Positions 32,752-41,053 of a DNA stretch of 64,000 bases are shown here, in pieces (the stretch's first letter is position 1; each line of letters opens with the position of its first letter). This DNA is from an uncultured Muribaculaceae bacterium. GTDB taxonomy: Bacteria; Bacteroidota; Bacteroidia; Bacteroidales; Muribaculaceae. The stretch lies in assembly GCA_910584365.1 (NCBI GenBank), contig CAJUAF010000004.1:1-64000 (forward strand), read 5' to 3'. The notes under the pieces are model-generated. The model ran no database searches. It was not told the DNA's origin and worked only from the letters and a program-made list of their open reading frames with translations. Position numbers and translations under genes: made by a program.

Positions 32752-34134
32752 ATGGACAACACCGTCAGGCCCCACCAGAGAGTATTCTTCGCCGCCCGGC
32801 AGGCGCTCCGTCGCCATGTCTCCGGCAGCAATATACTGATTCTCGCCACGCTCGGCGCCCTCGTTATCGCCAATATTCCCTCGCTGAGTCCCGGTTACTT
32901 CAATTTCTGGGAGCAGGAAGTGCGCCTTCAGATCGGAGGATTCAATCTGTTCTCCCATGCGGGACATCCGATGTCTCTGCTGGCGTTCATCAACGACGCC
33001 CTGATGGCGGTATTCTTCTTTACAATCGGCCTTGAAATCAAACGCGAGATTCTTGTAGGGCAGCTTTCTTCGTTCCGTAATGCCCTGTTGCCGATCCTGG
33101 CGGCTGTCGGAGGCATGATAGTGCCGGTGGTCATCTTCCTTTGCTTCGCCCGCGCAACAGATTTCACTGCCGGGGCCGCGATCCCGATGGCCACGGACAT
33201 CGCTTTCTCGCTTGGAGTGCTGGCGATGCTCGGCTCCCGTGTACCGCTTTCCCTGAAGATTTTCCTGACCACCCTTGCGGTGGTCGACGATATCGGCGGC
33301 ATCCTGGTGATAGCCATAGGTTATTCCGATCATGTCGAACTTTCTTTTCTTCTCTGGGCGGCCCTGCTGCTCGGAGTCCTCTGCATAGGACAGCTTATCC
33401 ACGTCAAGAGCAAGATATTCTATCTCGGCATCGGAGGAATAATCTGGTTCCTGTTCCTCAATTCCGGAATCCATCCTACTATCGCCGGAGTGCTTATCGC
33501 CTTCTGTATTCCGGCCAAACCGGTCTTCAACCCCAAATCATACATCCGGACCATCCGCCGCGCCATAGGAAATTTCCGCGAGGAGAACGACGAAGCCCTC
33601 AGCCGGTATTCCATCCTCTCCCATCAGCAGATGGACTGGCTGAAACAGATTGAATCAGCTTCCGACAAAGTGATTTCGCCGCTTCAGGAACTCGAGGACT
33701 CGCTGCATCCGATTGTCAACTTTCTAATCGTTCCCCTCTTCGCGTTCGCCAACGCGGGAATCTACCTGCTCGATATGCACCCCGGTGACCTCTTCGGAGG
33801 GATAACCGTCGCCATCATCGTGTCGCTCGTCGCCGGTAAGTTTATCGGAATTTTCGGTTTTTCCTGGCTGGCGGTCCGTCTGAAACTCGCTCCGATGCCC
33901 TCGCTCACGACGTGGGGTATGATCGCCGGCGTTTCCCTTCTCGGTGGAATCGGTTTCACCGTATCGCTCTTTATCGCCAGTCTTGCTTTCAGTCCGGCCG
34001 ACGCGGTGCAGGCATCCCTGCTCAATCTTTCCAAACTCGGAATCGTCGTGGCCTCCCTCATCGCCGGGGCAAGCGGATATTTTACCCTACGCGCAACCAC
34101 TTCCCGCACCGCCCGTCTTCCGCGTCCGCGCTGA
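32752..34134 (+). CDS. nhaA: Na+/H+ antiporter NhaA
   Basis: Exchanges sodium for protons across the inner membrane, supporting sodium and pH homeostasis. The 460-residue protein has about twelve helices. Functional residues are present: Asp149 (MATDIAFSLG) corresponds to the Escherichia coli Asp133, and Asp179-Asp180 (AVVDDIGG) to Asp163-Asp164. A cytoplasmic loop near residues 255-300 and a C-terminal Arg-rich tail lengthen it relative to the 388 residues of Escherichia coli. An inverted repeat lies just upstream (32666-32739). Otherwise it is a single gene with 157 bp of leader space. Confidence 0.95.
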   Translation: MDNTVRPHQRVFFAARQALRRHVSGSNILILATLGALVIANIPSLSPGYFNFWEQEVRLQIGGFNLFSHAGHPMSLLAFINDALMAVFFFTIGLEIKREILVGQLSSFRNALLPILAAVGGMIVPVVIFLCFARATDFTAGAAIPMATDIAFSLGVLAMLGSRVPLSLKIFLTTLAVVDDIGGILVIAIGYSDHVELSFLLWAALLLGVLCIGQLIHVKSKIFYLGIGGIIWFLFLNSGIHPTIAGVLIAFCIPAKPVFNPKSYIRTIRRAIGNFREENDEALSRYSILSHQQMDWLKQIESASDKVISPLQELEDSLHPIVNFLIVPLFAFANAGIYLLDMHPGDLFGGITVAIIVSLVAGKFIGIFGFSWLAVRLKLAPMPSLTTWGMIAGVSLLGGIGFTVSLFIASLAFSPADAVQASLLNLSKLGIVVASLIAGASGYFTLRATTSRTARLPRPR

Positions 34135-34227
34135 GAGGCCGGGCGCAGTAAGAGCAACGAGTAATGTTCTTCCGGCGTAAAGCGGGGATTTATCAGAAAA
34201 GAAAGCGGTTGTTTCGGATTTTTTGCG

Positions 34228-34235
34228 TAATTTTG
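34228..34235 (+). promoter_or_regulatory. Promoter -7 box of the glycosyltransferase-GtrA operon
   Basis: TAATTTTG, 21 nt before the preferred ATG at 34257. An in-frame ATG at 34239 would sit only three bases after the box. Confidence 0.6.
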
Positions 34236-34256
34236 TGGATGCAAAACAGTTTTGTT

Positions 34257-35093
34257 ATGAAATCCACGACCAAGACATATCCGAAGAATCCGATAAAACT
34301 TACGATTGTTACGGCAACCTGGAATTCGGCAGCCACGGTTGAAGACTCGCTGAAAAGTGTGCTTAATCAGACTTACGGCAATATCGAGCATATCATCGTC
34401 GACGGCGGAAGCACCGACCGGACGATGGATATCGTCCGCCGCTACGCCGACCTTTACCGTCAGCGCGGCCTGGAGCTGAAATGGCTGTCGGAGAAGGACA
34501 ACGGCATCTATGATGCCATGAACAAGGGTATCAATCTCGCCTCCGGGGATGTTGTCGGTCTGTTGAATTCAGACGACTTTTTCACCGCACCTACCGTACT
34601 GGAAAAAGTTGCCTGCGAATTCCGCGAAAATGAGGGGCGGGAAGAGGATGATGAAAAAATCGACGCCGTGTATGGCGACATCCATTACGTCAACCCCGCC
34701 AAACTCCATAAATGCGTCCGGTATTACTCCTCCAAGCGCTTCAAACGCTGGAAAATGCGGATGGGATTCATGCCGGCCCACCCCTCGTTCTACTGCCGCA
34801 GGGAAATCTACCGCCAGTACGGACTGTTCGACACTTCCTTCCGCATAGCCGCGGACTTCGAGCAGCTTCTCAGACTGATTTATATCCACAATATTAACAC
34901 CCGCTACATCCCCCAGGATTTCGTCACCATGCGCACCGGGGGCGCCTCATCATCCGGCTTCAGTTCCCACCGCCAGATTTACCGGGAACACCGCCGGGCC
35001 TACCGGAAGAATTCCGTCAATTCCAATTTCTTCCTGGAAGGGTGCCGCTATGTCTACAAGGTGATGGAAGTCTGCAAAGCGAATTTCTCATAA
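34257..35093 (+). CDS. Family 2 glycosyltransferase
   Basis: A GT-A glycosyltransferase of 278 residues. The start KLTIVTATWNSAATVEDSLKS, then HIIVDGGSTDRTMD, KDNGIYDAMNKGI and the acid motif LLNSDDFF identify the family. The second half contains GFMPAHPSFYCRREIY, a common acceptor-side motif. The start at 34257 is preferred because the -7 box lies at 34228-34235; an ATG at 34239 would be nearly leaderless. It heads a likely operon with gtrA (60 nt later) and the flavoprotein. It probably builds a lipid-linked or surface glycan. Confidence 0.87.
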   Translation: MKSTTKTYPKNPIKLTIVTATWNSAATVEDSLKSVLNQTYGNIEHIIVDGGSTDRTMDIVRRYADLYRQRGLELKWLSEKDNGIYDAMNKGINLASGDVVGLLNSDDFFTAPTVLEKVACEFRENEGREEDDEKIDAVYGDIHYVNPAKLHKCVRYYSSKRFKRWKMRMGFMPAHPSFYCRREIYRQYGLFDTSFRIAADFEQLLRLIYIHNINTRYIPQDFVTMRTGGASSSGFSSHRQIYREHRRAYRKNSVNSNFFLEGCRYVYKVMEVCKANFS

Positions 35094-35153
35094 CGTCTCT
35101 TATCTCTTTCAGGATAAGAGCTTTCTCCTCTCCATACAGGCATACCGCCGATA

Positions 35154-35642
35154 ATGATGACGCAGATTTTTGACCGGCTCCTGAAAGAGCCTACCGACAA
35201 TATCTTCATACAGCTGTTCCGCTACGGATTCGTAGGCGGCACGGCGTTCATCATCGACTATGCCACCCTCTGGACTTTCACCGAATATCTCGGGCTGCAT
35301 TATCAGGCCGGCGCGTGCGCCGGGTTCCTGGCCGGACTGACGGTAAACTACCTGCTCAGTATCTCGTGGGTGTTCAACTCCCCGGCGGACCGTACGGGGC
35401 TGTCCGGCCGAGTGGCGGAATTCGTAATGTTTGCCGTCATCGGAATAATCGGACTCCTGCTCAACGCTCTGATAATGTGGACAGCCACCGACATCTGCGG
35501 TATCTATTATATGCTCTCCAAACTGATTTCCACCGCCATAGTTTTCGTATGGAATTTTCTCGGGAGACGCTTTCTAATGTCAAAAATCAGCATTTTATCT
35601 CCATGCAAGAACCCCAGCCGACAACTCGGCCCCAGGCAGTAA
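35154..35642 (+). CDS. GtrA family membrane protein
   Basis: A small four-helix membrane protein of the GtrA family, thought to help flip lipid-linked sugars across the inner membrane. The 162-residue product contains FRYGFVGGTAFIIDYATLW, AGACAGFLAGLTVNYLLSISWVF and further helices. Two adjacent ATG codons (35154, 35157) are possible starts. The gene overlaps the flavoprotein start by 40 nt, so translation is likely coupled. Together with the upstream glycosyltransferase it suggests an undecaprenyl-sugar pathway. Confidence 0.85.
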   Translation: MMTQIFDRLLKEPTDNIFIQLFRYGFVGGTAFIIDYATLWTFTEYLGLHYQAGACAGFLAGLTVNYLLSISWVFNSPADRTGLSGRVAEFVMFAVIGIIGLLLNALIMWTATDICGIYYMLSKLISTAIVFVWNFLGRRFLMSKISILSPCKNPSRQLGPRQ

Positions 35643-37177
35643 TAGCCGGGGCAGGCCCGGCCGGCCTTACCGCCGCCTTTGAACTGCTTTCCCGAACCCG
35701 GGTAAAGCCCGTTGTCTTTGAAGCGACAGACACCATCGGGAGCATCTCCCGGACGGTGAACCATAACGGCAACCGCATGGACATCGGCGGTCACCGCTTT
35801 TTCTCCAAGAGTGACCGGGTGATGGACTGGTGGAGCGAGCGTATGCCCGGTAAAGACCCTGTCAAAGAGGACCGCACGCTGCTGAAACGCAACCGTGTCT
35901 CCCGTATATATTATCTGCGTAAATTCTTCGACTATCCGGTCACCCTGAGCCTCCGTACCCTCCGCAACATGGGGCTGGGACGGACCGTCAGGGCAGGGTT
36001 CGGTTTCCTCAAAGCCAATTTCCACAAACTGCCTGAAGACTCACTGGAGAATTTCTATATCAACCGGTTCGGACGCCCGCTCTACAATCTGTTTTTCGAG
36101 GATTATACCGAAAAGGTCTGGGGAGTCCATCCGTCGAAATTAGGGGCCGACTGGGGTTCCCAGCGCGTCAAGGGACTGTCGATAACGGCGATTGTCAAGG
36201 ATATGTTCGCCAAGAAGTTCTCCCGGAAGGAGGATAACTCGAAAGTCGAGACTTCGCTGATAGAGAGCTTCATCTATCCGAAATTCGGCCCCGGACAACT
36301 CTGGGAGGCAGTAGCTTCCGACGTAAGCGCCGCAGGGGGAGACATCGAGATGCAGACTGCCGTAACGGCGGTTAACGTAGATGCCGCCTCACGCCGCGTC
36401 GTAAGCGTCACAGTCCGCGGTCAGGACGGCCTGGAGAAGACTGTCCCCTGCGATTATTTCATCTCCTCGATGCCTCTGCGCGACCTGGTGGCAGCCATCC
36501 GGGGAATCGAAGTCCCCGCGGAAGCGGCCCGCGTGGCCCGGGAACTCCCCTACCGTGATTTCATCACCGTAGGTCTGCTTGTAGACCAGCTGGCAATCAA
36601 AAACACGACGAAACTGGAGACATACAAAAACCGCATACCCGACACCTGGATTTACGTTCAGGAACGCGACGTGAAACTGGGCCGTATCCAGGTGTTCAAC
36701 AACTGGTCCCCCTACATGGTCCGCGACAACGACAGTACAATGTGGATCGGCCTGGAATATTTCTGCAACGAAGGGGACTGGATGTGGGAAATGTCCGACA
36801 AGGATTTCATAGATATGGCCGTAAGAGAATTGCGCCATATCGGTATCATCGGAGAAAACACAGAAATCGAAGACTCGGTGCGTATCAAAATCCAAAAGGC
36901 ATATCCGGCCTACCACGGCACATACTACCAGCTCGACGCCGTAAAGGATTTCCTGAATTCAATCGGGAATCTTTACTGCATCGGACGTAACGGCCAGCAC
37001 CGCTACAACAACATGGACCATTCCATGCTGACAGCGATGGAAACCGTGGATGCCATAGCCTCCGGGACCTCATCGCGGGATGCCATCTGGAACGTAAACA
37101 CCGAATCAGACTACCACGAGACAGCAGCCTCTGGCTCCGGTTCTGCCGACACCCCTGCCGCATCCGCAAAAAACTGA
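35603..37177 (+). CDS. FAD-dependent oxidoreductase (amine oxidase/UDP-galactopyranose mutase-like)
   Basis: A flavoprotein of 524 residues with the dinucleotide motif VIAGAGPAGLTAAFELLSR near residue 12 and the second FAD contact DIGGHRFFSKSD. The C-terminal FAD closure is YCIGRNGQHRYNNMDHSM. The fold resembles protoporphyrinogen oxidase and UDP-galactopyranose mutase. The ATG at 35603 lies 40 nt inside gtrA in another frame. In a glycosyltransferase-gtrA operon it may act on a nucleotide or lipid-linked sugar (inference). The tail of Ala/Ser/Gly repeats is low complexity. Confidence 0.82.
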   Translation: MQEPQPTTRPQAVIAGAGPAGLTAAFELLSRTRVKPVVFEATDTIGSISRTVNHNGNRMDIGGHRFFSKSDRVMDWWSERMPGKDPVKEDRTLLKRNRVSRIYYLRKFFDYPVTLSLRTLRNMGLGRTVRAGFGFLKANFHKLPEDSLENFYINRFGRPLYNLFFEDYTEKVWGVHPSKLGADWGSQRVKGLSITAIVKDMFAKKFSRKEDNSKVETSLIESFIYPKFGPGQLWEAVASDVSAAGGDIEMQTAVTAVNVDAASRRVVSVTVRGQDGLEKTVPCDYFISSMPLRDLVAAIRGIEVPAEAARVARELPYRDFITVGLLVDQLAIKNTTKLETYKNRIPDTWIYVQERDVKLGRIQVFNNWSPYMVRDNDSTMWIGLEYFCNEGDWMWEMSDKDFIDMAVRELRHIGIIGENTEIEDSVRIKIQKAYPAYHGTYYQLDAVKDFLNSIGNLYCIGRNGQHRYNNMDHSMLTAMETVDAIASGTSSRDAIWNVNTESDYHETAASGSGSADTPAASAKN

Positions 37178-37240
37178 CCCGCTCTGCCTCCGGCAAGATC
37201 AGAAAATCTCTCCGCTCCCTCCTTTGAAATTAAATTTACG

Positions 37241-37260
37241 GGAAATGTTGCGGAAATGTT
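37241..37260 (+). repeat. Direct repeat overlapping the HU/SPOR gene promoter
   Basis: GGAAATGTT occurs twice (37241-37249 and 37252-37260), spaced 11 bp, about one helical turn. The first copy covers the -33 box. Confidence 0.6.
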
Positions 37261-37278
37261 TTTAATTTGTTAACTTTG
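37248..37278 (+). promoter_or_regulatory. Promoter of the HU/SPOR gene
   Basis: TTG (37248-37250), 20 bp, then TAACTTTG (37271-37278). It gives a leader of about 60 nt. Confidence 0.75.
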
Positions 37279-37345
37279 CAGTATATAAGCCGCCGGATTA
37301 TTCCGCACGGGCTGAACCGGACTGATTATTACCGCATTAAGGACA

Positions 37346-38437
37346 ATGAGCATTGTTATCGACCATCTGGAATACCTTCTGCAGCGCCACGATTGCGTGA
37401 CGGTGCCCCGTCTTGGTGCGATGATGGTGCGCTATCGTCCCGCCCGCTTCGAGAGCGCCGACAGCGACATTCTCCTTCCACCGGCCCGGGAACTGGCTTT
37501 CAACGGAGCCATGACCGAATCCGACGGCCTTCTGGAGGCATCTGTGGCGCGTCAGTACGGCATATCTTTCGAAGCCGCCCGCCGGATGGTCGAGGAGGAA
37601 ATCTCCGGATTGCTCCACCATCTTCGCCATCTCGGCGAACTCCATCTAGGGCGCCTCGGTCAGTTGCAGACCACAGATTACGGCTCATTCGTATTTACTC
37701 CGGGCAATACCGCCGACTGGGATTACCGCTTTTTCGGTATGCGTCCCCTGCGTCTGCGCCGGATTGAATCCGCGAAAGTCACTTCTCCGGTTCCGCCATA
37801 CGTTCCGGAAGAGGAGGAGACCGCCAACCGCAACGCGTCTTCCCGCGGTACGGTTGCCCGTGGACTTATCGGCATCGCAGCCACCCTGGCGGTAATTGTC
37901 ACTCTTGCCCTGTTTCTGCTGAATCCCATCAGAGTCAACGACGCTCCCCGCGCCGCATCCATCGCTCCCACCCATATCGCGGCTCCCGAACCGGCAACTC
38001 CCGTTGTGGAAGATGAAACATTATCCGCAAATCCCGAGCTTGCCTCTGACGCGAAAACGGAAGACCTCGCAGAACCGGTTGCAGAAAATGCCACCGCAAA
38101 GGTCAGTGTCCGGCCTGACACCAAATCAGCACCGGAGGCGGTGGCACCTCAGTCCCCCCTCAGCGCCAGAACAGACCGAAAGCCGTCGGCCCAGACTCCG
38201 GCAACCGCCAAATCGCCCCGCTTCAACACCACAGACCCGTTCTGCGTCATCGTAGCCTCCTTCCCCGACGAAGCGCAGGCCAACCGCTACCTTTCCGAGA
38301 ACCACGGACGCCACCTGGGCGTTTTAAAACAAGACGGCAAATTCCGTATCTATGCCGCGACAGGAACCACCTACGAACAGGCCTCTTCCCAGAAAGCACT
38401 CGCCGGTGGAGGCGATGCCTGGATTTGCCGCCGCTGA
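37346..38437 (+). CDS. HU-like (CCDC81 type) and SPOR domain membrane protein
   Basis: A 363-residue cell-envelope protein of the Bacteroidetes type with an N-terminal HU-like CCDC81 pair (about 1-125; DHLEYLLQRHDCVTVPRLGA and GAMTESDGLLEASVARQYGIS), a membrane helix (about 170-192, GLIGIAATLAVIVTLALFLL), a Pro/Ala/Glu-rich linker, and a C-terminal SPOR domain (about 285-360; FCVIVASFPDEAQANRYLSE). SPOR domains bind denuded peptidoglycan, so a role in division or envelope maintenance is likely. Its promoter is at 37248-37278. Confidence 0.87.
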   Translation: MSIVIDHLEYLLQRHDCVTVPRLGAMMVRYRPARFESADSDILLPPARELAFNGAMTESDGLLEASVARQYGISFEAARRMVEEEISGLLHHLRHLGELHLGRLGQLQTTDYGSFVFTPGNTADWDYRFFGMRPLRLRRIESAKVTSPVPPYVPEEEETANRNASSRGTVARGLIGIAATLAVIVTLALFLLNPIRVNDAPRAASIAPTHIAAPEPATPVVEDETLSANPELASDAKTEDLAEPVAENATAKVSVRPDTKSAPEAVAPQSPLSARTDRKPSAQTPATAKSPRFNTTDPFCVIVASFPDEAQANRYLSENHGRHLGVLKQDGKFRIYAATGTTYEQASSQKALAGGGDAWICRR

Positions 38438-38515
38438 CGGATACAGCCGTTTTACGCCAGCGCAACCGGCTTTAGACCGGAATTATTATCTTTACTAACA
38501 ACCTTCCTGACCGTT

Positions 38516-39058
38516 ATGGAGAATTTTCATGAGTTGCTCATTAACCGCAGAAGCATCAGACGATATACTGACCAGCCGGTTGACCCCGAACAGGTACGCC
38601 TTATTCTCGAGGCTGCCCTGATGTCTCCCTCTTCCAAAAGCGTCCGCCCCTGGCAGTTCGTCGTTGTCGAGGATAAGGAGATGCTCGAAAAGCTCAGCCA
38701 GTGCAAAGCCAACTACGCCACATCCATCGCTTCGGCGCCCCTTGCCATCGTTGTCACCGCCGACACCACGCGCTCCGACATCTGGGCCGAAGACGCTTCT
38801 ATTGCCGCGATACTGATGCAGCTGCAGGCAGCCGACTGCGGCCTGGGGTCCTGTTGGGTGGAAGTCTATCAGCGGTTCACTGCCGACGGAATCCCCTCGG
38901 ACGAATATGTGCGCGAGCAACTCGGTATTCCCGAAGAATTCGGAGTGCTGTGCATCATCACTATCGGACATAAGGATGAAGAGCGGAAGCCGGTCAACAC
39001 CGATAAGCTCCAGTGGGAGAAAGTGCATATCGGCTCCTGGAAAACCGGCGCGGAATGA
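38516..39058 (+). CDS. Nitroreductase family protein
   Basis: An FMN-dependent oxidoreductase of the nitroreductase fold, 180 residues. The start ENFHELLINRRSIRRYTDQPVDPEQVRLILEAALMSPSS is the classic FMN-binding region, with the Arg-Arg-Ser-Ile-Arg-Arg segment. GLGSCWVEVY is the second motif. The physiological substrate is unknown. It starts an operon of four: nitroreductase, DUF2520, kdsC and maf, with ATGA overlaps at 39055 and 39840. No perfect -7 box is seen upstream. Confidence 0.88.
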   Translation: MENFHELLINRRSIRRYTDQPVDPEQVRLILEAALMSPSSKSVRPWQFVVVEDKEMLEKLSQCKANYATSIASAPLAIVVTADTTRSDIWAEDASIAAILMQLQAADCGLGSCWVEVYQRFTADGIPSDEYVREQLGIPEEFGVLCIITIGHKDEERKPVNTDKLQWEKVHIGSWKTGAE

Positions 39059-39843
39059 AGATAGCCATAATCGGAGCCGGCAACGTGGCCACGCATCTTG
39101 CCCTGGCGCTCTCTGTCCGCGAGGAGATTGTGCAGGTAATGGCCCGCACTGAGGAATCGGCGCAGCGCCTTGTCCGGCAAATCCCGGGCGATGCGGAACC
39201 TGTCACCGATTACTCCCGCCTGACTCCGGATGCCGACCTCTATCTTATATCCGTCAACGATGACGCCGTGGCTTCCGTGGTAGACTCTACTCCGGATTTC
39301 CCCGGAATGTGGGCGCACACTTCAGGAAGCGTCGGCGCAGAAGTCTTCCAGGGGAAAAAATCGCGCTACGGGGTGTTCTATCCCCTTCAGACCTTTTCCC
39401 GGGATCTGCCTGTGAAGATGGAGGAAGTGCCGATGTTTATCGAGGGATCCTCCCATGAAGCGGAAGCCACGCTCTGTGCCCTCGCCCGGACAATAGCCGG
39501 ACCTGTGGAAATAGCCGGAAGCGAGCGGAGGAAAGCACTCCATGTGGCGGCGGTGTTTGCCTGCAATTTCGCCAATCTGATGTGGCTGGAGGCTGACAGC
39601 CTTCTGGCTGACAGCGGACTGTCGGTATCTTTTTTCCGCCCCCTGCTGGAAGCCACTCTCGGCAAACTCTCAACGATGTCCCCGCGCGACGCCATGACCG
39701 GCCCGGGACGGAGGGGCGACCTGGAAGTAATCAGCGACCACCTCTCGCGTCTGCCCGAACAGCAGCGGCGGATGTATGCGATGCTCTCCCGCAGAATTCT
39801 TGAAATTTATCATCCCGACAAAGCCTCCGAAATCCATATATGA
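39055..39843 (+). CDS. Rossmann-like and DUF2520 domain protein
   Basis: A two-domain dehydrogenase-like protein, 262 residues. The start MKIAIIGAGNVATHLALAL is a Rossmann nucleotide-binding motif (Gly-x-Gly-x-x-Ala). The second half (SERRKALHVAAVFACNFANLMWLEAD) is the DUF2520 domain. Reaction unknown; related to 6-phosphogluconate dehydrogenase and pyrroline carboxylate reductase in fold. It starts in the ATGA overlap with the nitroreductase (39055) and ends overlapping kdsC (39840), so the three are translationally coupled. Confidence 0.87.
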   Translation: MKIAIIGAGNVATHLALALSVREEIVQVMARTEESAQRLVRQIPGDAEPVTDYSRLTPDADLYLISVNDDAVASVVDSTPDFPGMWAHTSGSVGAEVFQGKKSRYGVFYPLQTFSRDLPVKMEEVPMFIEGSSHEAEATLCALARTIAGPVEIAGSERRKALHVAAVFACNFANLMWLEADSLLADSGLSVSFFRPLLEATLGKLSTMSPRDAMTGPGRRGDLEVISDHLSRLPEQQRRMYAMLSRRILEIYHPDKASEIHI

Positions 39844-40364
39844 GCAAAATTGCCTACGACCTTAGTAAAATCAAAGCGATAGCTTTCGATGTGGACGGCG
39901 TACTTTCGACGTCCACGATTCCGCTGGGTGACAACGGTATCCCGCGCCGCACGGTAAACATCAAGGACGGATATGCCCTCCAGCTCGCCGTGAAAAGGGG
40001 CATAAAAGTCGCGATAATCACCGGAGCCGTTTCTCCCGGAATCACAGAGCGCTTCGAAGGTCTCGGCGTAAAAGATATTTTCTGCGGAGCCGGGATGAAA
40101 CTCCCTATCTTCAGGGAATGGATGGCCCGCAACAAAGTCACGCCCGAAGAGACCGCATACGTCGGCGACGATATTCCCGATTACGAATGTATGGTCCACT
40201 GCGGCCTCGCGGTCGCTCCGGCCGATGCGGCGGCCGATATCCTGAGGATTGCAGGATATATCTCGCCGGTCAACGGAGGATGCGGCGTGGCCCGCGATCT
40301 GCTCGAAGAACTTCTCCGCGCCCAGGGAAAATGGGCCCTTGACGACAAGGCGTTCGGATGGTGA
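39840..40364 (+). CDS. kdsC: KDO-8-phosphate phosphatase (HAD family)
   Basis: Removes phosphate from 3-deoxy-D-manno-octulosonate 8-phosphate for lipopolysaccharide core synthesis. The 174-residue protein has HAD motif I AFDVDGVLSTS (Asp17, Asp19) and motif III YVGDDIPDYECM. KdsC-like capless HAD proteins of this size are typical. The start overlaps the DUF2520 stop by ATGA. maf follows after 63 nt. Confidence 0.9.
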   Translation: MSKIAYDLSKIKAIAFDVDGVLSTSTIPLGDNGIPRRTVNIKDGYALQLAVKRGIKVAIITGAVSPGITERFEGLGVKDIFCGAGMKLPIFREWMARNKVTPEETAYVGDDIPDYECMVHCGLAVAPADAAADILRIAGYISPVNGGCGVARDLLEELLRAQGKWALDDKAFGW

Positions 40365-40427
40365 CCTTTTTCCCTTAACCCCCTTAATCTCCCTGAAACC
40401 TGTTAATCTTATTGAAACTCCCGGATA

Positions 40428-41039
40428 ATGAACAGACTGTTTATCGATAATTGCAAGATTCTCCTGGCCTCCCACTCGCCGCGCCGGCGCGAACTGCTGG
40501 CCCATCTCGACATCGATTTCGAGATACTTCCGCTTATTGAAGTCAACGAATCCTTTCCCGCCTCCATGAAACCGGCGGAAGTTCCGGCATATATCTCGCG
40601 GAAGAAAGCACATCCCTATATGGCCGACCTCCGGGACCGCGAGATTCTGCTGACAGCCGACACTGTTGTCATAAACCGGGGAGAGGTGCTTGGGAAACCC
40701 TCTGACCTGCAGGACGCCGCCCAGATGCTGAGGATGCTTTCCGGCCACGCCCACACGGTGGTGACCGGCGTCACTCTCGCCACCCAGAAGCGGACAGTCA
40801 CTTTCTCGGAAACCACCGAAGTGGAATTTGCTCCGCTGTCACACGCCGAAATCGACTACTACGTCGAAAAATACCGTCCGCTCGACAAGGCGGGTGCCTA
40901 CGGCATACAGGAGTGGATCGGCTACATCGGAATATCCTCTATCCGGGGGGATTACTACAACGTGATGGGGCTTCCTCTCCATTCGCTCTATAATCATCTG
41001 GTCACCATTTCCAACGGTTTCCGCACGAAAGGGAAATAA
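40428..41039 (+). CDS. maf: Maf family nucleotide pyrophosphatase
   Basis: Hydrolyses non-canonical or surplus nucleoside triphosphates to monophosphates. The 203-residue protein starts NCKILLASHSPRRRELLAHL (the Ser-x-Ser-Pro-Arg-Arg motif) and carries LTADTVVINRGEVLGKP and DKAGAYGIQEW, all family signatures. It is the last gene of the nitroreductase-DUF2520-kdsC-maf operon, and its stop lies 15 nt before the convergent mutL stop. Confidence 0.93.
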   Translation: MNRLFIDNCKILLASHSPRRRELLAHLDIDFEILPLIEVNESFPASMKPAEVPAYISRKKAHPYMADLRDREILLTADTVVINRGEVLGKPSDLQDAAQMLRMLSGHAHTVVTGVTLATQKRTVTFSETTEVEFAPLSHAEIDYYVEKYRPLDKAGAYGIQEWIGYIGISSIRGDYYNVMGLPLHSLYNHLVTISNGFRTKGK

Positions 41040-41053
41040 TATCCGCCAAAGCA

